Part shown: one piece after another, positions 20,738 through 28,545 of the stretch
Position numbering within the stretch: the stretch's first letter is position 1
Layout of the letters: the number at the start of each line of letters is the position of its first letter
DNA from: an uncultured Oscillospiraceae bacterium
GTDB taxonomy: Bacteria; Bacillota; Clostridia; Oscillospirales; Oscillospiraceae
Reading direction: 5' to 3'
Assembly (NCBI GenBank): GCA_947631865.1
Contig: CANRNF010000029.1
Location: 1-33,956 of the forward strand
Length of the DNA: 33,956 nt
The notes under the pieces: generated by a model
Database searches by the model: none
Seen by the model: only the letters and a program-made list of their open reading frames with translations
What the model was told of the DNA's origin: nothing
Translations under genes and position numbers: made by a program

Positions 20738-21955
20738 ATGGGCATGGGGACCACGGTCCGGGTCCGGGCGGCGCAGATGTTCATCCGGCTGGGCCGTCAT
20801 ATGCGCCGGGCGGGTGCGCAGCACCTGGAGACCGGCCAGGGGGCGGTGTTCGCTCTGGGCCAGCTCATGCGGGACCGGCGGCTGAAGTCGCCGCTGGTGG
20901 TGATCGGCGCGGGCGAGGCGGCGGCCCGGTATAAGCTGCTGAACGCCCTGTCCGAAGAGGATATCACCTACACAGTCTATGACAAAGTCCCGGACGTGCC
21001 TACCGCGGCGGACGCGGAGGCCATGGCCACGGCTTATCAAAGCGCCGGCTGCGACAGCCTCATCGCCCTGGGCGACGGGCCGCTGCTGGACGCAGTAAAA
21101 GCGGCGGCCGCCGGCTGCGGCAAGCGGGGCCGGCCCGTCAAGGCCCTGGCCCACGGCCGGGTGTCCGGCCGGCGGATCCCTCCTGTCATCGCGGCGCCCA
21201 CATCGTCGGGCTCCGGCGCGGAGAGCCTGGACCTGGCCGCCGTGGCGGACGGGAAGGGCGGATATCTCTTCCTGGAGGGCGGGGCGCTGATGCCCGATGT
21301 GGCCCTGCTGGACCCGGAGCTGATGGCCGACGCCCCCCGGGAGAAGCTGGCTGCGGCCGGGATGAACGGCCTTTGCTGGGCCGTGGAGGCCTATCTGGCC
21401 ACGTCCAGGGGAGACAGCCGGACCCGCGGCCTGGCTGTCGAGGCGGCGGAGCTGTTTTTCGCCAGCCTGGAGAGCTGCTGGAACAGCGGCGGCACCCTCC
21501 GGGAGCGGGGGGATATCCTGTCCGCGTCCCGGCTGGCGGGCCGGGCTGCCAACGCCGCCGGCGCCGGTTACGCCCGGGCCCTCATCCGGGCGGCGCAAAG
21601 CGTGTGCGGCCTTCCCTTCGCGGACCTGTGCGGCGTGATACTGCCCGCTGTTTTGGAAAAATATGGTATATCTGCCCGGGATGACCTGGCGGAGCTGGCA
21701 GTAATGGCGGACGCGGTGGAAGAGGGCAGCCGGGAGGACCGGGCCGCGGCGCTGATCGACCGCATCCGGGCCCTGGCCTTCCGTATGGGCCTTCCCGAGG
21801 AGCTGGAGGGCGTCTCGGCGGAGCAGGCGGCCCGGATCGCGGGCCTGGCCGCGGCCATGGCCAATCCCCGGTATATCAGCCCGGTGGTTTGGACGGCGGA
21901 GGAGTGCCACGATCTGATATTGTCCGTGTGCGCCAAGCCGGAGAGCGGAGCGTGA
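20738..21955 (+). CDS. Degenerate iron-containing alcohol dehydrogenase-like protein
   Basis: 405 residues with the fold of group III (iron-dependent) alcohol dehydrogenases: a cofactor loop at 112-121 (GDGPLLDAVK, normally GGGSxxDxAK), the APTSSGSGAE motif at 153-162 (normally PTTAGTGSE) and DPELM at 192-196. Aligned without gaps to FucO, all four metal ligands are changed: Asp196 to N210, His200 to W214, His263 to R280 and His277 to F294. The active-site His267 is R284. It is therefore unlikely to be a metal-dependent dehydrogenase. GGAGGTGAG lies before the ATG at 20738; an in-frame ATG two codons in is possible. The radical SAM gene starts 6 bases after it. Confidence 0.8.
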   Translation: MGMGTTVRVRAAQMFIRLGRHMRRAGAQHLETGQGAVFALGQLMRDRRLKSPLVVIGAGEAAARYKLLNALSEEDITYTVYDKVPDVPTAADAEAMATAYQSAGCDSLIALGDGPLLDAVKAAAAGCGKRGRPVKALAHGRVSGRRIPPVIAAPTSSGSGAESLDLAAVADGKGGYLFLEGGALMPDVALLDPELMADAPREKLAAAGMNGLCWAVEAYLATSRGDSRTRGLAVEAAELFFASLESCWNSGGTLRERGDILSASRLAGRAANAAGAGYARALIRAAQSVCGLPFADLCGVILPAVLEKYGISARDDLAELAVMADAVEEGSREDRAAALIDRIRALAFRMGLPEELEGVSAEQAARIAGLAAAMANPRYISPVVWTAEECHDLILSVCAKPESGA

Positions 21956-21961
21956 TCTGCC

Positions 21962-22831
21962 ATGCATTTTGTGCGTGCAAAAGGCATTTTGTCCGCCCAA
22001 AACGGGATGAATGTCTATCGTGGATGCACCCATGGATGCATTTACTGCGACAGCCGTTCCGACTGCTATCAGATGGACCACGCCTTTGAGGACGTGGAGG
22101 TAAAGGAAAACGCCGCAGAACTTCTGGAATCGGCTTTACGGCGTAAGCGCAGCCGGTGCATTATCGGCACAGGCGCCATGTGCGACCCGTATATGCACTG
22201 CGAAAGCGAGCTTTGTCTTACCCGCCGGTGTCTGGAGGTCATCGACCGATACGGTTTCGGCGCGGCGGTGCAGACAAAATCCGACAGGGTCCTGCGGGAC
22301 ATGGACCTGTTTCGGAGCATCCATGAAAAAGCCAAATGCGTGGTGCAGATGACCCTGACCACCTTTGACGAAGACCTGTGCCGGGTGATAGAGCCCAACG
22401 TATGCACCACCCGCCGGCGGTACGAGGTCCTGAAAGCGTTCCAGCGGGAGGGCGTCCCAACTGTGGTGTGGCTGACACCGCTGCTGCCTGGCATCAATGA
22501 CACAGAGGAAAATGTCCGGGGTATCCTGGACTATTGTTTCGATGCGGGCGTGAAGGGCGTGCTGACCTTCGGCCAGGGAGGTATGACCCTACGGTCCGGG
22601 GACCGGGAATACTTCTACGCCGCCCTGGACCGGTATTTCCCTGGTCTGAAAGCAAAATATATGGAAAAATATGGATATTCCTATGAGATACCCTCGCCCA
22701 ACGGCCCGGGGCTGATGAGACTGATCCGGGACGGCTGCCGGGCCCATGGCGTGATGTACGAGCCTGAGGAGATATTTGCGTATCTGCGGGAATTCCCATC
22801 AAAATACGAACAATTGAAAATGAGCATATAA
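21962..22831 (+). CDS. SPL-like radical SAM protein (Rv2578c/COG1533 type)
   Basis: 289 residues. The 4Fe-4S cluster motif CTHGCIYC at 22-29 has the CxxxCxxC spacing of radical SAM enzymes. VYRGCTHGCIYCDSRSDCY is typical of the group related to spore photoproduct lyase. WLTPLLPGINDTEENV and the C-terminal GVMYEPEEIFAYL fit that family. The substrate is unknown and no photoproduct-lyase activity should be assumed. It is 6 bases after the ADH-like gene and probably co-transcribed. Its codons are a little more AT-rich than those of its neighbours. Confidence 0.85.
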   Translation: MHFVRAKGILSAQNGMNVYRGCTHGCIYCDSRSDCYQMDHAFEDVEVKENAAELLESALRRKRSRCIIGTGAMCDPYMHCESELCLTRRCLEVIDRYGFGAAVQTKSDRVLRDMDLFRSIHEKAKCVVQMTLTTFDEDLCRVIEPNVCTTRRRYEVLKAFQREGVPTVVWLTPLLPGINDTEENVRGILDYCFDAGVKGVLTFGQGGMTLRSGDREYFYAALDRYFPGLKAKYMEKYGYSYEIPSPNGPGLMRLIRDGCRAHGVMYEPEEIFAYLREFPSKYEQLKMSI

Positions 22832-22832
22832 A

Positions 22833-22858
22833 AAGGGCGCGTCGCACGACGCGCCCTT
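22833..22858 (-). terminator. Terminator between the radical SAM and serS genes
   Basis: AAGGGCGCGTC / GACGCGCCCTT stem (22833-22843 and 22848-22858), loop GCAC. On the minus strand it runs into TTTTTATAT, making it a strong terminator for serS. On the plus strand the tail is weaker (TTGCTTACGTTTATTT), but it probably serves the convergent radical SAM operon as well. Confidence 0.8.
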
Positions 22859-22870
22859 GCTTACGTTTAT

Positions 22871-24175
22871 TTACTTCTTGGGAATAAGGATCTCCTTGCC
22901 CCCCATATAGGGCTGCAGGGCCTTGGGGATGGTGACGGAGCCGTCGGCCTGCAGATGGTTTTCCAGCAGGGCGATGAGCATCCGCGGGGGGGCCACCACG
23001 GTGTTGTTGAGGGTGTGGGCCAGGTAGAGTTTGCCATCCTCGCCCCGGACCCGGATCCGCAGGCGCCGGGCCTGAGCGTCCCCCAGGTTGGAGCAGGAGC
23101 AGACCTCGAAGTACTTCTGCTGCCGGGGGCTCCAGGCCTCGATGTCGCAGCTCTTCACCTTCAGGTCCGCGAGATCCCCGGAACAGCACTCCAGCTGCCG
23201 CACGGGGATGTCCAGGGAGCGGAACAGCTCCACCGAGTAGCGCCACATCTTCTCGTACCAGGCCATGCTGTCCTCGGGCTTGCAGACCACCACCATCTCC
23301 TGCTTCTCGAACTGGTGGATGCGGTACACGCCCCGTTCCTCAATGCCGTGGGCGCCCTTCTCCTTCCGGAAGCAGGGGGAATAGCTGGTGTAGGTGATGG
23401 GCAGCTGCTTCTCATCCAGGATCTGGTCGATGAAGGAGCCGATCATGGAGTGCTCGCTGGTGCCGATGAGGTACAGGTCCTCCCCCTCGATCTTGTACAT
23501 CATGGCGTCCATCTCGGCAAAGCTCATGACGCCAGTGACCACGGCGGAACGGATCATGAAGGGGGGGATGTGGTAGACGAAGCCCTTGTCGATCATGAAG
23601 TCCCGGGCGTATGCCAGCACGGCGGAGTGGAGCCGGGCGATGTCGCCCTTGAGATAATAGAAGCCGTTGCCAGCCACCCGGCGGGCGGCGTCCAGGTCCA
23701 GACCGTCGAAGCTCTCCATGATCTGGGCGTGGTAGGGGACCTCAAAGTCCGGTACCACGGGCTCTCCGAACCGGGCCACCTCCACGTTGCAGCTGTCGTC
23801 AGGGCCGATGGGGACGGAAGGGTCGATGATGTTGGGGATGACCATCATCTTCTCGGTGAGGGCCTTCTCCAGCTCCGGCTCCTGCTTCTCCAGCTCGGCG
23901 AGGCGGGCCGCCTGGGCCGCCACCTGGGCCTTCACGGCCTCGGCCTCCTCCTTCTTGGATGGGTCCTTCTTGGCCTGGCCCATGAGCACGCCGATCTGCT
24001 TGGAGAGGGCGTTCCGGTTGGCCCGCAGGCCGTCCGCCTCGGTCTTGGCGGCCCGCAGTTTCACATCCAGGTCCAGAATCTCGTCCACCAGGGGCAGTTT
24101 CTGGTCCTGGAACTTCTTTTTGATGTTTTCCCTTACGATGTCGGGGTTCTCCCGCACGAATTTGATGTCCAGCAT
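22871..24175 (-). CDS. serS: Serine-tRNA ligase
   Basis: 434 residues. It charges tRNA-Ser with serine. The N-terminal coiled-coil arm (about 30-105) is followed by the class II core with GTSEHSMIG, motif 2 (SPCFRKEKGAHGIEERGVYR, then HQFEKQEM) and motif 3 (NNTVVAPPRMLIALLEN). The TSEHSM and EERGVYRIHQFEKQEMVVV wording is a variant shared by many Clostridia and some archaea. It starts 16 bases after parB with GGAGAGAG upstream, so it belongs to the parA-parB transcript, an arrangement also known in other Clostridia. Confidence 0.97.
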   Translation of the reverse strand: MLDIKFVRENPDIVRENIKKKFQDQKLPLVDEILDLDVKLRAAKTEADGLRANRNALSKQIGVLMGQAKKDPSKKEEAEAVKAQVAAQAARLAELEKQEPELEKALTEKMMVIPNIIDPSVPIGPDDSCNVEVARFGEPVVPDFEVPYHAQIMESFDGLDLDAARRVAGNGFYYLKGDIARLHSAVLAYARDFMIDKGFVYHIPPFMIRSAVVTGVMSFAEMDAMMYKIEGEDLYLIGTSEHSMIGSFIDQILDEKQLPITYTSYSPCFRKEKGAHGIEERGVYRIHQFEKQEMVVVCKPEDSMAWYEKMWRYSVELFRSLDIPVRQLECCSGDLADLKVKSCDIEAWSPRQQKYFEVCSCSNLGDAQARRLRIRVRGEDGKLYLAHTLNNTVVAPPRMLIALLENHLQADGSVTIPKALQPYMGGKEILIPKK

Positions 24176-24191
24176 GATCTCTCTCCGTCTT

Positions 24192-25040
24192 TTATTTTTT
24201 TAGAGTGAACAGCGCCTGCAAAAGGGCCTCCCGGTCGTCGGCGCCGTAGTATTCCAGTTCGATGCGGCCCTTCTTCCGGCCGTCCACGATATGTACCTTC
24301 CGGCCCAGGGCCTGGCCCAGCTCCGCGCCCACGATGGCGGCGTAATCCACGCCGGTGTGGGCCTTTTTCGCCTTGGGCGCTCGCATGAGGGACGCGGCCA
24401 GCGCCTCCGTCTGCCGGACGGACAGGCCCTTTTCCACCACCTGCCGGGCCGCCTCCAGCTGCAGGGCCTCCGGCTCCACGGGCAGCAGCGCCCGGGCGTG
24501 GCCGGTGGTGAGCTCCCCCTTTTCCAGCATCTCGGCGAGGGGCTGGGACAGGGATAAAAGCCGCAGGGCGTTGGCTACGGCGGGGCGGCTCTTGCCCACG
24601 CTCTGGCTCACCGCCTCCTGGGTCAGGCCGTAGTCCTCCATGAGGGCCTTGTAGCCCCGGGCCTCCTCCATAGGGTTCAGGTCCTCCCGCTGGAGATTCT
24701 CCACCAGCGCCAGCTCCTGGGCCTTCCGGTCGTCGGCCTCCACGATGCGCACGGGGATCTCCTTCAATCCCGCCAGACGGGCGGCCCGCCAGCGGCGCTC
24801 CCCGGCGATGATCTGGTAGTACCCGTTGTCCAGCCGCCGCACGGTGATAGGCTGTAAAAGTCCGTGCTGGGCGATGGAATCGGCCAATTCCTGCAGCGCC
24901 GGCTCGTCAAAATTGGTCCGCGGCTGACCGGAACGGGGCTCCACCTTGGCGATGGGCAGCTTTTCCGGCGCCAGTGGCTGCTCGCTGCCGAACAGGGCCC
25001 CCAGGCCCGAGCCCAGCGCCTTTTCCTTCTTTGATGCCAT
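24192..25040 (-). CDS. parB: Chromosome partitioning protein ParB
   Basis: 282 residues. ParB is a CTP-dependent DNA clamp that loads at parS and spreads. The N-terminal region LGSGLGALFG (9-18) is the typical ParA-contacting start. The CTP site carries ENLQREDLNPMEEARGY and GERRWRAARLAG. A helix-turn-helix follows (LTQEAVSQSVGKSRPAVANALRLL), then a C-terminal dimerisation domain. The start is supported by GGGAGGA. It is 15 bases after parA. Confidence 0.97.
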   Translation of the reverse strand: MASKKEKALGSGLGALFGSEQPLAPEKLPIAKVEPRSGQPRTNFDEPALQELADSIAQHGLLQPITVRRLDNGYYQIIAGERRWRAARLAGLKEIPVRIVEADDRKAQELALVENLQREDLNPMEEARGYKALMEDYGLTQEAVSQSVGKSRPAVANALRLLSLSQPLAEMLEKGELTTGHARALLPVEPEALQLEAARQVVEKGLSVRQTEALAASLMRAPKAKKAHTGVDYAAIVGAELGQALGRKVHIVDGRKKGRIELEYYGADDREALLQALFTLKK

Positions 25041-25055
25041 ATGGTCCTCCCTCGC

Positions 25056-25823
25056 TCAGATGTCTATGGTGTGGTTGTGGCGGAAAAACTCGATAGCCAG
25101 CAGGTCGTAGGCCTCCGCGCCCCGGGACAGGCGGCTGTAGGCGCTCACCGGCTTGCCGTGGCTGGGTGCCTCCGCGATGCGCACGTTCCTGGGTATCACG
25201 GTCTTGTAGAGGGCCTTGCCGAAGTACTGCTTGATCTCACTGGCTACCTGTCCGGCAAAGGAAAGCCGCCGGTCGTACATGGTGAGGACGATGCCCTCGA
25301 TCTGCAGGGATGGGTTGATGCTGTTTTTGGTGAGTCTCATGGAGGTCATCAGATCCGCCAGTCCCTCCATGGCGTAGAATTCGCACTGCATGGGCACCAG
25401 CACGGTGTCCGCCGCCGCCAGGGCGTTCAGGGTCAGCAGGCCCAGGGAGGGCGGGCAGTCGATGAATATGTAGTCGTAGTCTCCCCGCAGGGGCTCCAGG
25501 GCCTTTCGCAGCACTTTTTCCCGTTCCGGCGCGTCTACCAGCTCCACCGCCGCCCCGGACAGCTCCAGGTTGGCGGGCAGCACATCGCCGTATTTTGTGG
25601 AGACGATGGCTGTTTTCGGGTCCGTGCCCCGGATGAGCACGTCATAGAGGGTCACATCCGCGTGCTTGTCCACGCCCATGCCCGTGGTGGCGTTGCCCTG
25701 TGGGTCTGCGTCCACCAGCAGTATCTTCCGCCGCTTGTCCTTCACGGCGGCGCACAGGTTCACACAGGTCGTGGTCTTGCCCACGCCGCCTTTTTGGTTG
25801 GCAAAGCATACGATGCGCGCCAT
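25056..25823 (-). CDS. parA: Chromosome partitioning ATPase ParA (Soj)
   Basis: 255 residues. The deviant Walker A is KGGVGKTT at about 11-18 (NQKGGVGKTTTCVNL). VDADPQGNAT and the Walker B region YDYIFIDCPPSLG are intact. In Firmicutes Soj/ParA acts with ParB at the origin and can also regulate DnaA. AAAGGAGG lies upstream of the ATG. It is the first gene of parA-parB-serS, from a clear promoter. Confidence 0.97.
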   Translation of the reverse strand: MARIVCFANQKGGVGKTTTCVNLCAAVKDKRRKILLVDADPQGNATTGMGVDKHADVTLYDVLIRGTDPKTAIVSTKYGDVLPANLELSGAAVELVDAPEREKVLRKALEPLRGDYDYIFIDCPPSLGLLTLNALAAADTVLVPMQCEFYAMEGLADLMTSMRLTKNSINPSLQIEGIVLTMYDRRLSFAGQVASEIKQYFGKALYKTVIPRNVRIAEAPSHGKPVSAYSRLSRGAEAYDLLAIEFFRHNHTIDI

Positions 25824-25853
25824 GGGAGAGCCTCCTTTTCTTGATGCCTCCCT

Positions 25854-25881
25854 ATTATAGCAGATGTATTTGAAATTTCAA
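25854..25881 (-). promoter_or_regulatory. Promoter of parA-parB-serS
   Basis: On the minus strand TTGAAA (25881-25876) and TATAAT (25859-25854), spacer 16. The parS site at 25882-25897 touches the -35 box, so ParB bound there should influence this promoter. Confidence 0.75.
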
Positions 25882-25897
25882 TGTTTCACGTGAAACG
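25882..25897. other. parS: parS site 1
   Basis: TGTTTCACGTGAAACG matches the bacterial parS consensus TGTTTCACGTGAAACA at 15 of 16 positions, with a perfect 14-base palindromic core. It is adjacent to the parA promoter. Confidence 0.93.
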
Positions 25898-25920
25898 TCC
25901 CGCCGCATTTTTCGACAAAA

Positions 25921-25936
25921 CGTTTCACGTGAAACA
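25921..25936. other. parS: parS site 2
   Basis: CGTTTCACGTGAAACA matches the consensus at 15 of 16 positions, with the same 14-base core as site 1. The two centres are 39 bases apart. The site ends one base before the gpr stop codon. Confidence 0.93.
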
Positions 25937-26752
25937 TTACCCCACGAACATATCAATGTCTGATACCGTCAGACCCTTATGAAAACTCATATTCAGCGCA
26001 TAAGCGATCAATTTGCCCGCGTCCTTCACGTATTTGTCGATATCCCGGGGGGTGACGATAAGGCCGCCGCCGGCGTCCACCACCGTGGGCACGCCCACCG
26101 CCAGCACAGGCACGCCCAGATTTTGAGGCGACAGCTCCGCCCGGTCGTTGCCCACGCCGGAGCCGGGGATGATGCCCGTGTCCGTGAGCTGGACGGTCCG
26201 GCACAGCCGGTCTGATGACCGGGCCGCCAAAGCGTCGATGACCACGATGGCGGCAGGGCGGATGGCCCCGGCGATGGCGTGGATCAGCTGGGAGCTCTCG
26301 ATGCCCGTAGTGCCCAGCACGCCGGTCTGGCACACGCTCACAGGGCGAAACATGACGAAGTCCTCCGGCATCTGCTGCTTCAGATGCCGGGTGGCCAGCG
26401 TCACCGCCGCTGTCTCCGGACCCACCGCATCCGGCGTGATGGAAGGATTTCCCAATCCCGCCACCAATATGCTGTCCTCCGGTCCCAGGGGGAGCAGCTG
26501 GCCTACGCACTCCGCCAAAAGCTCCACGGCCCGGGGGAAGGAGTCCTCCTCCCGGCGGAAAAAGCTGTCCAGGTCCACGGTGAGATAGCGCCCAATTGGT
26601 TTACATAATGCATGAGCACCCTGATCGTCCAGCACCTCCACGTCGGTGACGGCGAAACCGTCCCTGTCATATTGCCGGCTGCGGACGCCGTTGAGCTCCC
26701 CGCCGTTTTGGGGCAGCTCCTCGGTGGCCAGGTCGGTGCGGCAGCCCACCAT
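25937..26752 (-). CDS. gpr: Germination protease Gpr
   Basis: 271 residues. Gpr degrades the small acid-soluble proteins that coat spore DNA when the spore germinates. Family wording includes RTDLATEE near the start (the propeptide cleavage region), VAGLGNPSITPDAVGP, SSQLIHAIAGAIRPAAIVVIDALAARS, TGIIPGSGVGNDR and VPTVVDAGG. The start at 26752 is preferred over the ATG two codons upstream, because AGGAGG is 7 bases from it but only 1 base from the other. No terminator is seen before parA. Confidence 0.95.
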   Translation of the reverse strand: MVGCRTDLATEELPQNGGELNGVRSRQYDRDGFAVTDVEVLDDQGAHALCKPIGRYLTVDLDSFFRREEDSFPRAVELLAECVGQLLPLGPEDSILVAGLGNPSITPDAVGPETAAVTLATRHLKQQMPEDFVMFRPVSVCQTGVLGTTGIESSQLIHAIAGAIRPAAIVVIDALAARSSDRLCRTVQLTDTGIIPGSGVGNDRAELSPQNLGVPVLAVGVPTVVDAGGGLIVTPRDIDKYVKDAGKLIAYALNMSFHKGLTVSDIDMFVG

Positions 26753-26789
26753 ATCCATCCCTCCTGAGCGATTTTGAGCGATTCATTTA

Positions 26790-26799
26790 TATTGTAGCC
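26790..26799 (-). promoter_or_regulatory. Possible forespore sigma-F -10 box of gpr
   Basis: On the minus strand GGCTACAATA fits the Bacillus sigma-F -10 consensus GGNNANAHTR fully. The -35 region is poor: GTATT sits 13 bases upstream instead of about 15-16. In Bacillus gpr is transcribed by sigma-F and sigma-G, so the box is plausible but unproven. Confidence 0.35.
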
Positions 26800-26817
26800 A
26801 GAAAATGAAAAAAATAC

Positions 26818-26846
26818 TTGCAATTCTTGAAAACACTTGGTATAAT
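26818..26846 (+). promoter_or_regulatory. Promoter of rpsT
   Basis: TTGCAA at 26818-26823 and TATAAT at 26841-26846 with a 17-base spacer, 50 bases ahead of the rpsT start. Confidence 0.8.
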
Positions 26847-26895
26847 CTCCATCTGCGGACATCATGTTCAGACTTTTACAGGGAGGTGCGAGGGG

Positions 26896-27159
26896 ATGCC
26901 GAACATCAAGTCATCGGCCAAGCGTGATCAGCTCCAGAAGGCTGCCTATGCGAAGAACAAGGCCGCGAAGAGCGAGCTGAAGACCGAGCTGAAGAAGTTC
27001 GAAGCGGCTGTTGCGGCCGGCGACAGCGCCAAGGCTGCCGAGACCTATAAGGTCGCCGTGAAGTCCGTCGACAAGGCCGCTGCCAAGGGCCTGATCCACA
27101 AGAACAACGCGGCCCACAAGAAATCCGCTATGGCGAAGAAGCTCAACGCCGCGCAGTAA
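26896..27159 (+). CDS. rpsT: 30S ribosomal protein S20
   Basis: 87 residues. The start MPNIKSSAKRDQ and the Lys/Ala-rich helical body with IHKNNAAHKKSAMAKKLN are standard for S20. GGGAGGTG is 9 bases upstream of the ATG. It is a single gene with its own promoter and terminator, divergent from gpr. Confidence 0.98.
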   Translation: MPNIKSSAKRDQLQKAAYAKNKAAKSELKTELKKFEAAVAAGDSAKAAETYKVAVKSVDKAAAKGLIHKNNAAHKKSAMAKKLNAAQ

Positions 27160-27174
27160 TGATCGAATGAAACG

Positions 27175-27202
27175 CCGCCCGGACATGTCCCGGGCGGTTT
27201 TT
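27175..27202 (+). terminator. Terminator of rpsT
   Basis: Stem CCGCCCGG (27175-27182) with CCGGGCGG (27190-27197), loop ACATGTC, then TTTTT. Confidence 0.9.
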
Positions 27203-27237
27203 CGTATCCTTTGGGGAAACAGGGCCGGCGTTTTTCG

Positions 27238-27266
27238 TTGACGGTCCCGTTTCAGGGTGATAAAAT
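27238..27266 (+). promoter_or_regulatory. Promoter of the VanY-RyR gene cluster
   Basis: TTGACG at 27238-27243 and TAAAAT at 27261-27266 with a 17-base spacer, 35 bases before the carboxypeptidase start. No other clear promoter or terminator lies between here and 31669. Confidence 0.75.
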
Positions 27267-27301
27267 AAAATTGCAAAGAAGAGTGGAAGGATGGCAGCGG
27301 C

Positions 27302-28210
27302 ATGAGCGCACCACAGTCAACGAGAGGGTCCCAGACCCGTCCCCGGTCCCAGCAGGGCAGAGCTCCAGCCAGGACAGCCCAGGGGAACCGGCCCCGCACG
27401 GCGCCGAAAAAACGGCGGCGCCGGAACGGCGCCGGACGCCGGGCGTTTTATCTTCTGATCGTTTTACTGGGCGTCGCGGGGGTGATGTACATGGCCCTGC
27501 GGCTGTTCGCCGGGCCCGGCGGTGAGAAGGCCGCGGCGGCCTCCGCTCCGATGCCCTCCCGTCTGCCGGTGACGGCCCAGCCCGCCGCCACGCCGCTGCC
27601 CACGCCCACGCCCCCCAATGTGGACGTGAACAGCTGGGAGCTGCGGCTCATCCGCTATGAAAAGCCCCTGGGGGCGGACTTCGTGCCCGAGTCCCTCACG
27701 GAGATCGAGAACGGCCAGCAGGTGGACAGCCGGATCGCCCAGCCCCTGAAGGACCTGTTCGGCGCGGCCCGGGCCGCGGGCTATGACGTGTATTTCTGCT
27801 CCGGCTACCGGGACTACAACACCCAGCACATCATCTATTTCGACAACCATGTGGATGTGTATATGGCCCAGGGCATGAGCGAGGAGGAGGCCAACGCCAA
27901 GGCCCGCCTGGCGGTGAACTACCCCGGCTCCAGCGAGCACCAGTCCGGCCTGTGTGCCGACATCCTGGAGAGCCCGAATCAGGACATGGAGCCCTATATC
28001 GGCGGCAGCGGCCTGATGCTCTGGCTGGAGGAGCACTGCGCCAAGTACGGCTTCGTGATCCGCTATCCGGCGGACAAGACGGAGATCACCGGCGTGGAAT
28101 ACGAGCCCTGGCACCTGCGCTATGTGGGCGAGACCGCCGCCAAGTACATGATGGAGCACGGCCTGTGCCTGGAGGAGTTCCTGGCCATGTACGGCGTCAC
28201 TTACAGCTGA
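27302..28210 (+). CDS. VanY-type D-alanyl-D-alanine carboxypeptidase
   Basis: 302 residues. A basic, Arg/Gln-rich cytoplasmic tail (1-47) leads to one membrane helix (48-69), a Pro/Thr-rich linker (82-106), then an extracellular VanY/DacY-type Zn peptidase. The zinc set is H213 and D220 (SEHQSGLCAD) and H271 (EPWHLRYVG), with catalytic E268. It trims the terminal D-Ala of peptidoglycan stem peptides. A GGAAGG sits 11 bases upstream. A four-codon ATG frame at 27291-27305 overlaps the start. The RyR gene begins 10 bases after its stop. Confidence 0.92.
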   Translation: MSAPQSTRGSQTRPRSQQGRAPARTAQGNRPRTAPKKRRRRNGAGRRAFYLLIVLLGVAGVMYMALRLFAGPGGEKAAAASAPMPSRLPVTAQPAATPLPTPTPPNVDVNSWELRLIRYEKPLGADFVPESLTEIENGQQVDSRIAQPLKDLFGAARAAGYDVYFCSGYRDYNTQHIIYFDNHVDVYMAQGMSEEEANAKARLAVNYPGSSEHQSGLCADILESPNQDMEPYIGGSGLMLWLEEHCAKYGFVIRYPADKTEITGVEYEPWHLRYVGETAAKYMMEHGLCLEEFLAMYGVTYS

Positions 28211-28220
28211 TACATAATGT

Positions 28221-28544
28221 ATGTTCTCGAGAAAAAAGAAAGCAGGTGTCGTTTTGGATTACGTACCGCATCCCGTCGATCTGAGCGGCGTGGAGCTGAG
28301 CGGGCAGCTCGCCCGGGACATCGAGCGGATCGCCGAGAACATCCATGAGACCTGGGCCCTGCAGCGGGTCCGGGCCGGCTGGGTATACGGCGAGAAGAAC
28401 GATTCGGAAAAGAAGACCCACAGCGGCCTGGTGGAATATGACCGGCTGCCGGAATCGGAAAAGGACGTGGACCGTGCCACGGTGACACAGACGATAAAGA
28501 TGCTCCTGTGGCTGGGCTACAGGATAGAGCCGCGGGAGGATTGA
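28221..28544 (+). CDS. Small RyR-domain protein
   Basis: 107 residues that consist almost wholly of one RyR domain (PF02026 type): DYVPHPVDLSGVELS, then IAENIHETWALQRVRAGWVYG at 37-57, KTHSGLVEYDRLPESEKDVD at 65-84, and a closing helix ending in LGYRIEP. In animals RyR repeats are part of ryanodine receptors. In bacteria they occur in small proteins and as parts of sensor proteins, with ligand unknown. The ATG at 28221 has no Shine-Dalgarno; a TTG at 28254 with AGGTG five bases upstream would give a shorter protein that keeps the full domain. It is two bases upstream of the SLOG-like gene. Confidence 0.88.
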   Translation: MFSRKKKAGVVLDYVPHPVDLSGVELSGQLARDIERIAENIHETWALQRVRAGWVYGEKNDSEKKTHSGLVEYDRLPESEKDVDRATVTQTIKMLLWLGYRIEPRED

Positions 28545-28545
28545 C

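Noticed and set aside
21962-22831. Spore photoproduct lyase
   Set aside because: The CxxxCxxC motif and length fit the broader SPL-like COG1533/Rv2578c group, and hallmark residues of true SplB could not be confirmed by eye.
27291-27305. Four-codon reading frame (ATG GCA GCG GCA TGA) just before the VanY gene
   Set aside because: GGAAGG directly touches its ATG, so it is not spaced for initiation. It is probably chance, though a coupling role cannot be excluded.
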